Assembly: GCA_025808415.1 (NCBI GenBank)
Contig: CP075525.1
Span: 2,837,501 to 2,901,500 of the forward strand
Direction of reading: 5' to 3'
Length of the DNA stretch: 64,000 nucleotides
Source: Cyclobacteriaceae bacterium
GTDB lineage: Bacteria > Bacteroidota > Bacteroidia > Cytophagales > Cyclobacteriaceae
A model generated the notes under the pieces. It saw only the letters and a program-made list of their open reading frames with translations, did no database searches and was not told the origin of the DNA. Each line of letters starts with the position of its first letter. The first letter of the stretch is position 1. Positions 38,061 through 45,890 of the stretch are shown piece after piece. A program made the position numbers and the translations under genes.

Positions 38061-39641
38061 ATGAAACCTGAAGGAAAAAATATAATCGGCAATCTGATTT
38101 CAGGCGAGAGCCACACCTCGTTTTATGCTGTTAATCCGGCTACAACAAAAAAAATAGAACCGCCCTTCTTCGAAGCCACTTTCCATGAAATTGACAGGGC
38201 GGTAAAAAAAGCAAGTGAAGCATTTCAGGTTTACCGAAACATTAGTGGTAAGAAACGAGCCGAATTTCTGGTTCGCATTACCGAAGAAATAATAGCGCTT
38301 GACAAAGCGCTGATCGAACGTTGCATGGAAGAAACCGGGCTGCCCGAGACGCGGTTGTTGAATGAGCGTCAACGCACGGTCAATCAGCTTAACATGTTTG
38401 CTTCCCATATTAAAGAAGGTTCATGGGTTGATGCCCGAATAGACTATGGTGACCCCGAACGGAAGCCCCTACCTAAACCGGATATCCGAAGCATGCAAAA
38501 AGCATTAGGCCCTGTGGGCATTTTCGGATCCAGCAATTTCCCCTTTGCATTTTCCGTTGCCGGTGGTGACACCGCTTCCGCACTGGCAGCCGGATGCACG
38601 GTTGTCGTTAAGGCACACCCTGCACATCCCGGAACAAGCGAACTGGTTGGCCATGCCATTCTTCAGGCTATAAAAAAATGCAATATGCCGCATGGAACCT
38701 TCTCCCTGCTCCAGGGTCAATCACATGAGGTTGGATTAGGTCTTGTCCGCCACCCATTAATAAAAGCAATTGGTTTCACAGGTTCGTTCCGTGGAGGAAA
38801 AGCGTTGTTCGATGAAGCTGGCGCGCGACCTGAGCCCATACCCGTGTATGCAGAAATGGGAAGTACAAACCCGGTGTTTATTCTCCCGGGTATAGTACAG
38901 GAAAAGAGAAACGACATTGCGCGCGATCTTGCCGCCTCCGTAACGCTTGGAGTAGGCCAGTTCTGCACTAACCCGGGATTGGTTTTTATAGAGAAATCTG
39001 AAAATGCCAACGAACTAACCGCCACGCTATCAAAGCATATTGCTGATACTCCTGCAGGCACGATGCTCACTGAGGAAATCCGCACCAACTTTCAGCACGG
39101 TACAAATCTATTGCAAACCATTACCGGGGTTGATGTACTTGCTGCTGGTAAAAGTTCTGATTCTGGTTTTACAGCCTCAGCTCACGTATTTGAAAGCGAT
39201 GTCAAAAGTTTTCTAACCAATCCAACGCTGCAAGAAGAAATATTCGGCCCATCAACCCTGCTGATCTCGGCTAACGACAGAAACGAAATACTTCTTGCTG
39301 CTCAAAAACTACACGGTCATCTTACCGCAACAATACACGGAACACCTGATGACCTCCGAGAATATGCCGACCTGATTCAAATACTGGAACAAAAAGTAGG
39401 CAGGCTGATAATCAATGGTTACCCAACCGGAGTGGAGGTTTGTGATGCTATGGTCCATGGTGGTCCTTTTCCCGCAACTACCGATAGCCGTACAACTTCT
39501 GTTGGCACGCTGGCAATCACCCGCTTTACCCGGCCGGTATGCTACCAAAACTTTCCGGAAGTATTACTGCCAAACGAATTGAAAACTGATAACCCTGATC
39601 AACTCTGGAGGTTGGTTAATGGTAAATATGCAAAACAGTAA
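38061..39641 (+). CDS. Alpha-ketoglutaric semialdehyde (2,5-dioxovalerate) dehydrogenase
   Basis: The ATG at 38061 ('MKPEGKNIIGNLISGESHT') fits family starts; the frame runs to 38037. The 526-residue aldehyde dehydrogenase is of the KGSADH type: 'GNLISGESH' opening, 'GPVGIFGSSNFPFAFSVAGG' NAD(P) loop, general base Glu in 'YAEMGSTNPVFILPG', catalytic Cys in 'GVGQFCTNPGLVFIE', and 'DSRTTSVGTLAITRFTRPVC' near the end. It oxidises 2,5-dioxopentanoate to 2-oxoglutarate, the last step of the non-phosphorylating pentose pathway. Six nucleotides separate it from the pentonate dehydratase gene. Confidence 0.92.
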   Translation: MKPEGKNIIGNLISGESHTSFYAVNPATTKKIEPPFFEATFHEIDRAVKKASEAFQVYRNISGKKRAEFLVRITEEIIALDKALIERCMEETGLPETRLLNERQRTVNQLNMFASHIKEGSWVDARIDYGDPERKPLPKPDIRSMQKALGPVGIFGSSNFPFAFSVAGGDTASALAAGCTVVVKAHPAHPGTSELVGHAILQAIKKCNMPHGTFSLLQGQSHEVGLGLVRHPLIKAIGFTGSFRGGKALFDEAGARPEPIPVYAEMGSTNPVFILPGIVQEKRNDIARDLAASVTLGVGQFCTNPGLVFIEKSENANELTATLSKHIADTPAGTMLTEEIRTNFQHGTNLLQTITGVDVLAAGKSSDSGFTASAHVFESDVKSFLTNPTLQEEIFGPSTLLISANDRNEILLAAQKLHGHLTATIHGTPDDLREYADLIQILEQKVGRLIINGYPTGVEVCDAMVHGGPFPATTDSRTTSVGTLAITRFTRPVCYQNFPEVLLPNELKTDNPDQLWRLVNGKYAKQ

Positions 39642-39647
39642 ACAAAC

Positions 39648-41363
39648 ATGGACAAAAAATTAAGAAGCTACGACTGGTTTGGGAAATCTGATAAGATGGG
39701 ATTTGTTCATCGCTCGTGGCTGCGCAACCAAGGCTATCCGGATGATTACTTCAAAGATAAACCCGTCATCGGTATTTGTAACACCTGGTCGGAGCTTACA
39801 CCTTGTAACGGCCACCTGCGCGATTTTGCTGAAATTGTAAAACGTGGCGTGCGCGAAGCCGGTGGATTTCCGCTGGAGTTTCCTGTCACTTCGCTTGGCG
39901 AAACCATCATGCGGCCCACCACCATGCTCTTCCGCAATCTTGCCAGCATGGATGTGGAGGAATCCATTCGTGCTAACCCAATCGATGGTGTTGTCTTACT
40001 GACGGGTTGCGACAAAACAACTCCCTCAACCGTAATGGGTGCCTGCAGCGTGGACTTACCCACCATTGTAGTGCCCGGTGGGCCGATGTTAAACGGCCGC
40101 TTCCGCGGAGAATGCATCGGCTCAGGATCCTTCAACTGGATGATCAAGGAAAAACGATCTGTTGAAAAATATTCTGATGAAGACATTCATGAAGCTGAAG
40201 TTGGTGCTGCCCGAAGCCAGGGACATTGTATGACTATGGGCACTGCATCAACTATGGCCTGTATGGTAGAAGCCCTGGGTTTAACCCTACCTGGAGCGGC
40301 CGCTATCCCTGCAGTTGATGCCCGTAAAAAAGTAATGGCACATCTTTCCGGAAGAAGGATTGTGGAGATGGTGAAAGAAGATTTAAAACTTTCCAAAATC
40401 TTAACACGGCAAGCTTTTGAAAATGCCATTGTGGTAAATGCCGGTGTGGGCGGATCTACCAACTTCATTATCCACCTTTTGGCTATTGCCGGAAGAATGG
40501 GTGTTGACCTTAAGCTTGAAGACTTTGACACGATTGGAAGCAAAATTCCGTTGCTCGTAAACCTTAAACCGTCAGGTAAATACCTGATGGAAGATTTTTA
40601 CTATGCCGGGGGCCTTCCTGTAGTGATAAATGAGCTCAAAAGATATCTCCATACCAGTTCCATCACCGTTAACGGAAAAACAATCGGTGAAAACAATGTC
40701 AATCCGCCTTGCTACAACCGCGAAGTAATCGCTTCATTGGATCAACCCCTGCAACCAGAATCCGGTATAGTGGTGTTAAAAGGAAACTTGTGTGAAAACG
40801 GGGCGGTAATCAAACCCTCTGCTGCTTCAAAAGAATTAATGAAGCACCGTGGCCGCGCGGTAGTATTTGAAACCATGGACGATTACCATGCGCGCATTGA
40901 TGACCCGGATCTTGATATTGATGAAAGCTGCGTGATTGTACTGAAAAACGTTGGGCCGGTCGGTTATCCAGGTATGCCTGAAGTTGGAAATGTTGATCTT
41001 CCCGAGAAGCTTCTTCAAAAAGGCGTGCGCGATATGATCCGGATTTCTGACGGGCGCATGAGCGGAACGGCTGGTGGAACAGTAGTGCTGCACGTATCGC
41101 CAGAATCGGCCATTGGTGGTACACTTGCACTCGTTAAAAATGGTGATATAATTGAACTGGACATTGAAAACCGAAAACTTCACCTCGATGTAAGTGATGA
41201 AGAACTAAAAAAACGAAAAGCCAATTGGACGCCTCCCCCTCCGCATACCGAACGAGGGTATGTTAAATTTTTCCTTGATCATGTTCAGCAAGCTGACTTA
41301 GGATGTGACTTAGATATTTTACGGGGCGGATCAGGAAGTGTGGTTAAAGGGGATTTACATTAA
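39648..41363 (+). CDS. IlvD/Edd-family pentonate dehydratase (L-arabonate/D-xylonate type)
   Basis: A 571-residue IlvD/Edd protein of the sugar-acid branch: 'RSWLRNQGYPDDYF' and 'PVIGICNTWSELTPCNGHLR' at the start are diagnostic of arabonate/xylonate dehydratases, as opposed to dihydroxyacid dehydratase. Iron-sulfur Cys candidates are C53 in 'NTWSELTPCN', the Cys of 'LLTGCDKTTPS' and that of 'SQGHCMTMGTASTMACM'. It dehydrates L-arabonate or D-xylonate to the 2-keto-3-deoxy acid. Function is firm at family level; which pentonate is used is inferred from the arabinose genes alongside. Confidence 0.9.
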   Translation: MDKKLRSYDWFGKSDKMGFVHRSWLRNQGYPDDYFKDKPVIGICNTWSELTPCNGHLRDFAEIVKRGVREAGGFPLEFPVTSLGETIMRPTTMLFRNLASMDVEESIRANPIDGVVLLTGCDKTTPSTVMGACSVDLPTIVVPGGPMLNGRFRGECIGSGSFNWMIKEKRSVEKYSDEDIHEAEVGAARSQGHCMTMGTASTMACMVEALGLTLPGAAAIPAVDARKKVMAHLSGRRIVEMVKEDLKLSKILTRQAFENAIVVNAGVGGSTNFIIHLLAIAGRMGVDLKLEDFDTIGSKIPLLVNLKPSGKYLMEDFYYAGGLPVVINELKRYLHTSSITVNGKTIGENNVNPPCYNREVIASLDQPLQPESGIVVLKGNLCENGAVIKPSAASKELMKHRGRAVVFETMDDYHARIDDPDLDIDESCVIVLKNVGPVGYPGMPEVGNVDLPEKLLQKGVRDMIRISDGRMSGTAGGTVVLHVSPESAIGGTLALVKNGDIIELDIENRKLHLDVSDEELKKRKANWTPPPPHTERGYVKFFLDHVQQADLGCDLDILRGGSGSVVKGDLH

Positions 41364-41376
41364 ATGGAAAATAGCT

Positions 41377-42210
41377 ATGAGAGTTTATAAAACCATTTCG
41401 GGTATATTGATTGAAAATAAAGACAATTTTTTCCTATACCAGGAAGACTGGGATAAATTCATTAACAATGATCATTTGTTTGATAAACTTCAGCAAATCA
41501 TATCTGTAAGTTCCCCCACACATCAGGCAACGGAGCTTATCAAGAATTCAGTTCTTGCCCCCATTGCCAATCAGGAATTGTGGGCATGCGGTGTAACCTA
41601 CATGCGCAGTAAAGTTGGAAGACAGGAAGAATCAAAAACTTCTGGTGGTGGCGACTTTTACGCTCGGGTTTACGAAGCGGAAAGACCTGAAGTGTTTTTC
41701 AAATCAACTGCTCACCGTGTTGTCGGGCATGGAGGCAAGGTAAGAATCAGAAAAGACTCCACCTGGGATGTACCTGAACCTGAACTGACCCTGGTGGTTA
41801 CTTCCTCCGGAAAAATTATTGGCTATACAATAGGCAATGATATGAGCAGCAGAAGTATTGAAGGCGAAAATCCGCTCTATCTTCCACAAGCCAAAACGTA
41901 TGATGGCTGTGCCGCCATTGGCCCGTGTGTGTACGTTACCGACACACCCATCAAGCCTGAAACAGTAATTCATCTGGATATTCTTCGTAATGGTGACACT
42001 GTATACACGGATTCCATCGCCATTAACCAAATGAAACGGTCTCTTGAAGAGTTGGCATCATTCGTTTACCGCGAATGTTCCTTTCCTTATGGATGCCTGA
42101 TCATGACGGGGACCGGTATTGTTCCTCCAAACGACTTTACGTTAAAATCAGGTGATGAAATCAGGATAAAAATCGGTAGTATAGGTACGTTAATAAATTT
42201 TGTCAGCTGA
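41377..42210 (+). CDS. Fumarylacetoacetate hydrolase-family 2-keto-3-deoxypentonate dehydratase
   Basis: The ATG at 41377 is chosen (13 nt after the dehydratase stop). The 277-residue protein has the FAH fold with metal ligands in 'WDVPEPELTLVV' (two Glu) and 'QAKTYDGCAAIGP' (Asp), plus 'IGYTIGNDMSSRSIEGENPL'. In Weimberg-type operons this family converts 2-keto-3-deoxypentonate to 2,5-dioxopentanoate, exactly the substrate of the semialdehyde dehydrogenase two genes upstream. Other FAH activities cannot be excluded. The stop overlaps the GntP start by one base (TGATG), so translation is coupled. Confidence 0.85.
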   Translation: MRVYKTISGILIENKDNFFLYQEDWDKFINNDHLFDKLQQIISVSSPTHQATELIKNSVLAPIANQELWACGVTYMRSKVGRQEESKTSGGGDFYARVYEAERPEVFFKSTAHRVVGHGGKVRIRKDSTWDVPEPELTLVVTSSGKIIGYTIGNDMSSRSIEGENPLYLPQAKTYDGCAAIGPCVYVTDTPIKPETVIHLDILRNGDTVYTDSIAINQMKRSLEELASFVYRECSFPYGCLIMTGTGIVPPNDFTLKSGDEIRIKIGSIGTLINFVS

Positions 42211-43523
42211 TGCCGCTACTCATTATTGCGTTTGGTGTTGCCCTGCAAGTTTATCTTACTTATAAGAAAATCAGCCCGTTTTTATCGTTGCTGATTGTTG
42301 CCATTGTCGTTGGCCTTCTGTTAGGCATGCATCCTTCTGACTTGGTCGTTTCTATTGAAAAGGGCGTGGGGAGTACACTTAGCGGATTGGCGCTGATCAT
42401 TTGCCTTGGTGCTGTGTTGGGAAAAATTCTGGAAGCCAGCGGAGCCATTAATCAAATCACATCCAACCTTATCAGAAATTTTGGTGAACGTCATGTGCAA
42501 TGGGCTGTATTGCTAACAGGTTTTCTGGTAGGTCTTCCGCTTTATTACAATGCGGGTTTTATCATTCTTGTGCCTCTTGTTTTTTCGGTAGCGCGAAGAA
42601 CGGGCTTACCCTTATTGTATATTGCCATACCAACAGCCGCTTCGCTTTCCGCAACACATTGCTTTCTTCCTCCTCACCCGGGCCCGGTTGTTTTAGTTAA
42701 TGCTTTTAATGCCGATTTAGGTCTAACACTGGTTTATGGCTTAATCCTGGTAATCCCTATCGTAATTATTGCGGGTCCGTTTCTTGGCAAATTATTAAAG
42801 AATATCGGAGCAACCGCCAACGGAAATTCATTCCATGAGCAGCCGGTTGAACCAACAAACCCACCCTCACCTTTTGCAAGTTTTATCATTGCTTTAATGC
42901 CGGTATTGCTTATTTCCTTAGCAGTAGTTGTTGATACTTTCTTTAAATCAGCAGGAACCATCTATTCAATCATACAGTTTTTCGGAAACCCAAATATTGC
43001 ATTACTGACTTCTGTTTTACTGGCCGTTTACTTTTTTGGAACGCGAAGGGGTACGGATATGCACACCATTATGGAATGGTTAACGGAAGGCATCTCTGGC
43101 ATTGCCATGATACTATTGATCATCACCGCAGGAGGAGTTTTAAAGGAAGTTTTAATCGACAGCGGTACAGGGAAATACATCACTTCCTTTAGCAGTGAGT
43201 GGCAAATCAATCCATATCTTTTCGCGTGGATCATTACCGCGCTCCTTCGTATCGCGCTTGGTTCTGCTACGGTGGCAGGCTTGACAGCTGCAGGAATTGT
43301 TTCCCCCTTGGTATTAAGTGGTGTAGTATCGCCTGAACTAATGGTGCTTGCGGTGGGCTCTGGAAGTGTGTTTTGCTCGCACATTAACGATACCGGCTTT
43401 TGGATGTTTAAGGAATTCTTCAACCTGTCGCTAAAACAAACCTTCATGTCATGGACAGTAATGGAGTCGCTGATGTCAGTATTAGGCTTATTGGGCATAC
43501 TTGTGCTGCAACAATTTGTTTAA
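42210..43523 (+). CDS. GntP-family gluconate/aldonate permease
   Basis: A 437-residue inner-membrane protein with about twelve hydrophobic helices. 'LIVAIVVGLLLGMHPSDLVVSIEKGVGSTLSG', 'GAVLGKILEASGAINQITSNL', 'GLPLYYNAGFIILVPLVF' and 'SATHCFLPPHPGPV' are GntP-family signatures; 'GSVFCSHINDTGFWMFKEFFN' ends the conserved core. The family imports gluconate and related aldonic acids with protons. Between pentonate catabolic genes, the cargo is likely L-arabonate or D-xylonate, implying that oxidation happens outside the cytoplasm or that the acid is available in the habitat. Confidence 0.92.
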   Translation: MPLLIIAFGVALQVYLTYKKISPFLSLLIVAIVVGLLLGMHPSDLVVSIEKGVGSTLSGLALIICLGAVLGKILEASGAINQITSNLIRNFGERHVQWAVLLTGFLVGLPLYYNAGFIILVPLVFSVARRTGLPLLYIAIPTAASLSATHCFLPPHPGPVVLVNAFNADLGLTLVYGLILVIPIVIIAGPFLGKLLKNIGATANGNSFHEQPVEPTNPPSPFASFIIALMPVLLISLAVVVDTFFKSAGTIYSIIQFFGNPNIALLTSVLLAVYFFGTRRGTDMHTIMEWLTEGISGIAMILLIITAGGVLKEVLIDSGTGKYITSFSSEWQINPYLFAWIITALLRIALGSATVAGLTAAGIVSPLVLSGVVSPELMVLAVGSGSVFCSHINDTGFWMFKEFFNLSLKQTFMSWTVMESLMSVLGLLGILVLQQFV

Positions 43524-43539
43524 CCAAACAACCCTGCTT

Positions 43540-44682
43540 ATGGATACAACTTCAACGCATGCCGACTCAAGAAGAAAGTTCATTTACAACCTTGGCCTTA
43601 CAACATTAGGCCTTACATCGTTTGCTTCAGTTTATTCGTGCAGTAGCAGTACTAAAAAAGAAAGTAAAGGAACATCCATGAACCGCGATAAAGAAAAGCT
43701 TGGGATTGCGCTGGTGGGTTTGGGCGCTTATGCTGGCGGCCAGTTGGCGCCTGCCCTTGAGCAGACCGAATATTGTTACCTGGCAGGAATTGTTACCGGT
43801 ACGCCATCAAAAATCCCGCAATGGAAAGAGAAGTATAATATTCCCGATAAGAATATTTATGCATACGAAAACTTCGATAGCATTAAAGACAATCCTGACA
43901 TTGACATTATTTATGTTGTGCTTCCCAACTCCATGCATGCCGAGTATACCATTAGAGCGGCCCAGGCAGGTAAGCATGTTATCTGTGAGAAACCCATGGC
44001 CATTACCGTTGAGGATTGTGATCGAATGATTGAAGCGTGTAACAAAGCCAACGTGCGTCTTTCCATCGGCTATCGACTGCACTTTGATCCTTATCACCGT
44101 GAGATGATCAGACTCGCCAACGAAAAAGTTTTTGGCGAGCTGACGGATCTGACCTCATCCTTTGGCTTTAAAGCTTCGGTCGGAATATGGCGATTGAATA
44201 AAACGCTTGCCGGTGGTGGCCCCTTGATGGATCTTGGCATCTACAGTGTTCAGGGTTTTTGTTACCTCTCCGGCATGGAGCCCATTGCGGTTACGGCTAA
44301 GGAAGGACCAAAAACCGATCCGTTGAAATTCAGCGAAGTTGAAGAATCACTCACGTGGGAATTTGAAATGCCCAATGGACTTCGGGCTAAAGGTAAAACC
44401 AGTTACTCAGAAAACATGAACGTGCTGAGAGCTGAGGCCGAAAAGGGTTGGTTCCAACTTTCTCCGGCATTTAACTACGGTGGATTGCAAGGTGAAACGT
44501 CCGCTGGAAAAATGGAGATTCAGCCTGTGAATCAACAAGCCAAACAAATGGATGACTTTGCGATAGCCATCCGAGACAATCGCCCTTCTCCGGTACCCGG
44601 TGAAATGGGAAGGCGGGATGTGAGGTTACTACAGGCGATTTATGAAGCTAAGCGGACAGGAAAACGGATTGAATTGGTCTAA
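43540..44682 (+). CDS. Exported Gfo/Idh/MocA-family oxidoreductase
   Basis: The ATG at 43540 is chosen; a TTG frame extends to 43501 but overlaps GntP. The 380-residue protein begins with a twin-arginine-like leader ('DSRRKFIYNLGLTTLGLTSFASVYSCSSS') that also ends in a possible lipobox Cys. The Rossmann domain ('LGIALVGLGAYAGGQLAPAL') and the 'HVICEKPMAI' catalytic EKP motif with 'GGGPLMDLGIYSVQGFCYLSG' define a Gfo/Idh/MocA enzyme close to glucose-fructose oxidoreductase. It would export with bound NADP, as in Zymomonas. As the last gene of the pentonate operon it is a candidate for the missing sugar-to-aldonolactone step. Confidence 0.85.
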   Translation: MDTTSTHADSRRKFIYNLGLTTLGLTSFASVYSCSSSTKKESKGTSMNRDKEKLGIALVGLGAYAGGQLAPALEQTEYCYLAGIVTGTPSKIPQWKEKYNIPDKNIYAYENFDSIKDNPDIDIIYVVLPNSMHAEYTIRAAQAGKHVICEKPMAITVEDCDRMIEACNKANVRLSIGYRLHFDPYHREMIRLANEKVFGELTDLTSSFGFKASVGIWRLNKTLAGGGPLMDLGIYSVQGFCYLSGMEPIAVTAKEGPKTDPLKFSEVEESLTWEFEMPNGLRAKGKTSYSENMNVLRAEAEKGWFQLSPAFNYGGLQGETSAGKMEIQPVNQQAKQMDDFAIAIRDNRPSPVPGEMGRRDVRLLQAIYEAKRTGKRIELV

Positions 44683-44770
44683 AAAAAGCCGAATTCAATA
44701 AAAAAAAGTCAAAGAAGCTTGCTATGAAGTAATTTGAGTTATGAATTTGATAGTCTTACTGAGAAATATT

Positions 44771-44788
44771 AATGCAACCGATTGCATT
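44771..44788. promoter_or_regulatory. LacI-family operator upstream of lacI
   Basis: AATGCAACCGATTGCATT, 7-bp perfect arms about a CCGA core, 64 nt upstream of the lacI start. The internal 16 bases are identical to the site upstream of GH3 at 4541-4556. The rest of the 170-nt intergenic region is A/T-rich with no gene. Confidence 0.8.
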
Positions 44789-44837
44789 TAAGTGTTTTTA
44801 TTAATGATTTTTTTGCGATTTTTAGTGTTAATTTGTC

Positions 44838-44854
44838 ATGTAATCGATTGAAAT
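44838..44854. promoter_or_regulatory. Second, degenerate LacI-type operator over the lacI start codon
   Basis: ATGTAATCGATTGAAAT matches the symmetric form of the operator (ATGCAATCGATTGCAT) at 13 of 16 positions. It overlaps the start codon of lacI at 44853, so occupancy would block transcription or initiation. Together with the upstream site it suggests autoregulation, perhaps with looping. Confidence 0.5.
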
Positions 44855-45875
44855 GACTCACCACAAAGAAGTCACCATTTACGATATAGCAGAGGCCCTC
44901 AACGTTTCCCCTGCCACGGTAAGCCGCGGACTGAAAGATCATCCCGGACTCCGAAAAGATACAAAAAGAAAAATTCTGGATACCGCTAAAAAGATGGGGT
45001 ACCAGTACAACACCTTTGCGAGCAACCTCAGGCGAAAGAAAACCAACACGATCGGTGTCATCGTTCCACGCCTGAACAGTTACTTCATGTCCACCGTAAT
45101 TGCCGGTATGGAAAAGCTGGTGAATGAAAACGGGTACAACCTCATCATCTCGCAATCGCAGGAATCCTTCAAAAAAGAAATTGCTGGCGTGAACACCATG
45201 TATAACAGCCGCATTGATGGCTTGATGGTTTCACTTGCGTACGACACGAAAGACACAGAGCACTTTCAAGCCCTGCTGACGAAAAATATCCCAATCATTT
45301 TCTTCGACCGTATTCTGGAACACGCTGGCTGTACCAGTATTGTTATCGATAACCACCAGGCTGGCTATGATGCCACCAAACATCTTCTTGATCAAGGATG
45401 CAAACGCATTGTTCATCTTTCCGGAAGTTTAAACCGCAATGTATATGCCGATCGACTAGACGGATACAAACAAGCGCTACAGGAAAGAGGCATTGCATTT
45501 GATCCGGAACTGGTGATCAGCAACAACCTGAGCGACATGGGAGGTGAAGAAGCAGCCCGACAAATTTTAGAAATGAATGAAAGGCCCGATGGTGTTTTTG
45601 CCGCCAACGACACTTCGGCAGTTGCCTGCATGCGCGAACTGAAACTAGCAGGAATAAGAATACCTGAGGATATTGCTTTTGTCGGATTCAACAACGATCC
45701 GGTATCGAAAGTGATTGAACCCAACCTGACCACCGTAAATTATCCGGGTCAGGAAATGGGTGAAGTAGCAGCCGCTACCTTGTTGAACAAGCTAAATAAA
45801 AGCAATACAGCAAACCTAAACACCATTGTGTTGCGCCATGAATTGATTATCCGTCAATCTTCCCTGAAGAAATAG
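44853..45875 (+). CDS. LacI-family transcriptional repressor
   Basis: A 340-residue regulator. N-terminal helix-turn-helix 'TIYDIAEALNVSPATVSRGL' (residues 8-27) with hinge region 'TFASNLRRKKTNTIGVIVP'; then a periplasmic-binding-protein-like sensor domain ('MEKLVNENGYNLIISQSQES', 'GVFAANDTSAVACMRELKLAG', 'IRIPEDIAFVGFNNDPVSK'). It heads a compact operon with GH67, an SDR and uxuA (gaps of 15-22 nt), so the inducer is probably a glucuronate-pathway sugar acid. Operators at 44771 and 44838 suggest autoregulation; the matching site at 4541 suggests control of the distant GH3. Confidence 0.93.
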   Translation: MTHHKEVTIYDIAEALNVSPATVSRGLKDHPGLRKDTKRKILDTAKKMGYQYNTFASNLRRKKTNTIGVIVPRLNSYFMSTVIAGMEKLVNENGYNLIISQSQESFKKEIAGVNTMYNSRIDGLMVSLAYDTKDTEHFQALLTKNIPIIFFDRILEHAGCTSIVIDNHQAGYDATKHLLDQGCKRIVHLSGSLNRNVYADRLDGYKQALQERGIAFDPELVISNNLSDMGGEEAARQILEMNERPDGVFAANDTSAVACMRELKLAGIRIPEDIAFVGFNNDPVSKVIEPNLTTVNYPGQEMGEVAAATLLNKLNKSNTANLNTIVLRHELIIRQSSLKK

Positions 45876-45890
45876 CGCCATTACATTACC

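Noticed and set aside
39746..40543. Long open frames on the minus strand (146 and 118 codons) opposite the IlvD-type dehydratase
   Set aside because: The plus strand carries a full conserved enzyme there. The antisense frames have no recognisable motif or start context.
43028..43498. 156-codon minus-strand open frame opposite GntP
   Set aside because: Lies wholly within a conserved transporter gene; composition reflects the hydrophobic coding strand read backwards.
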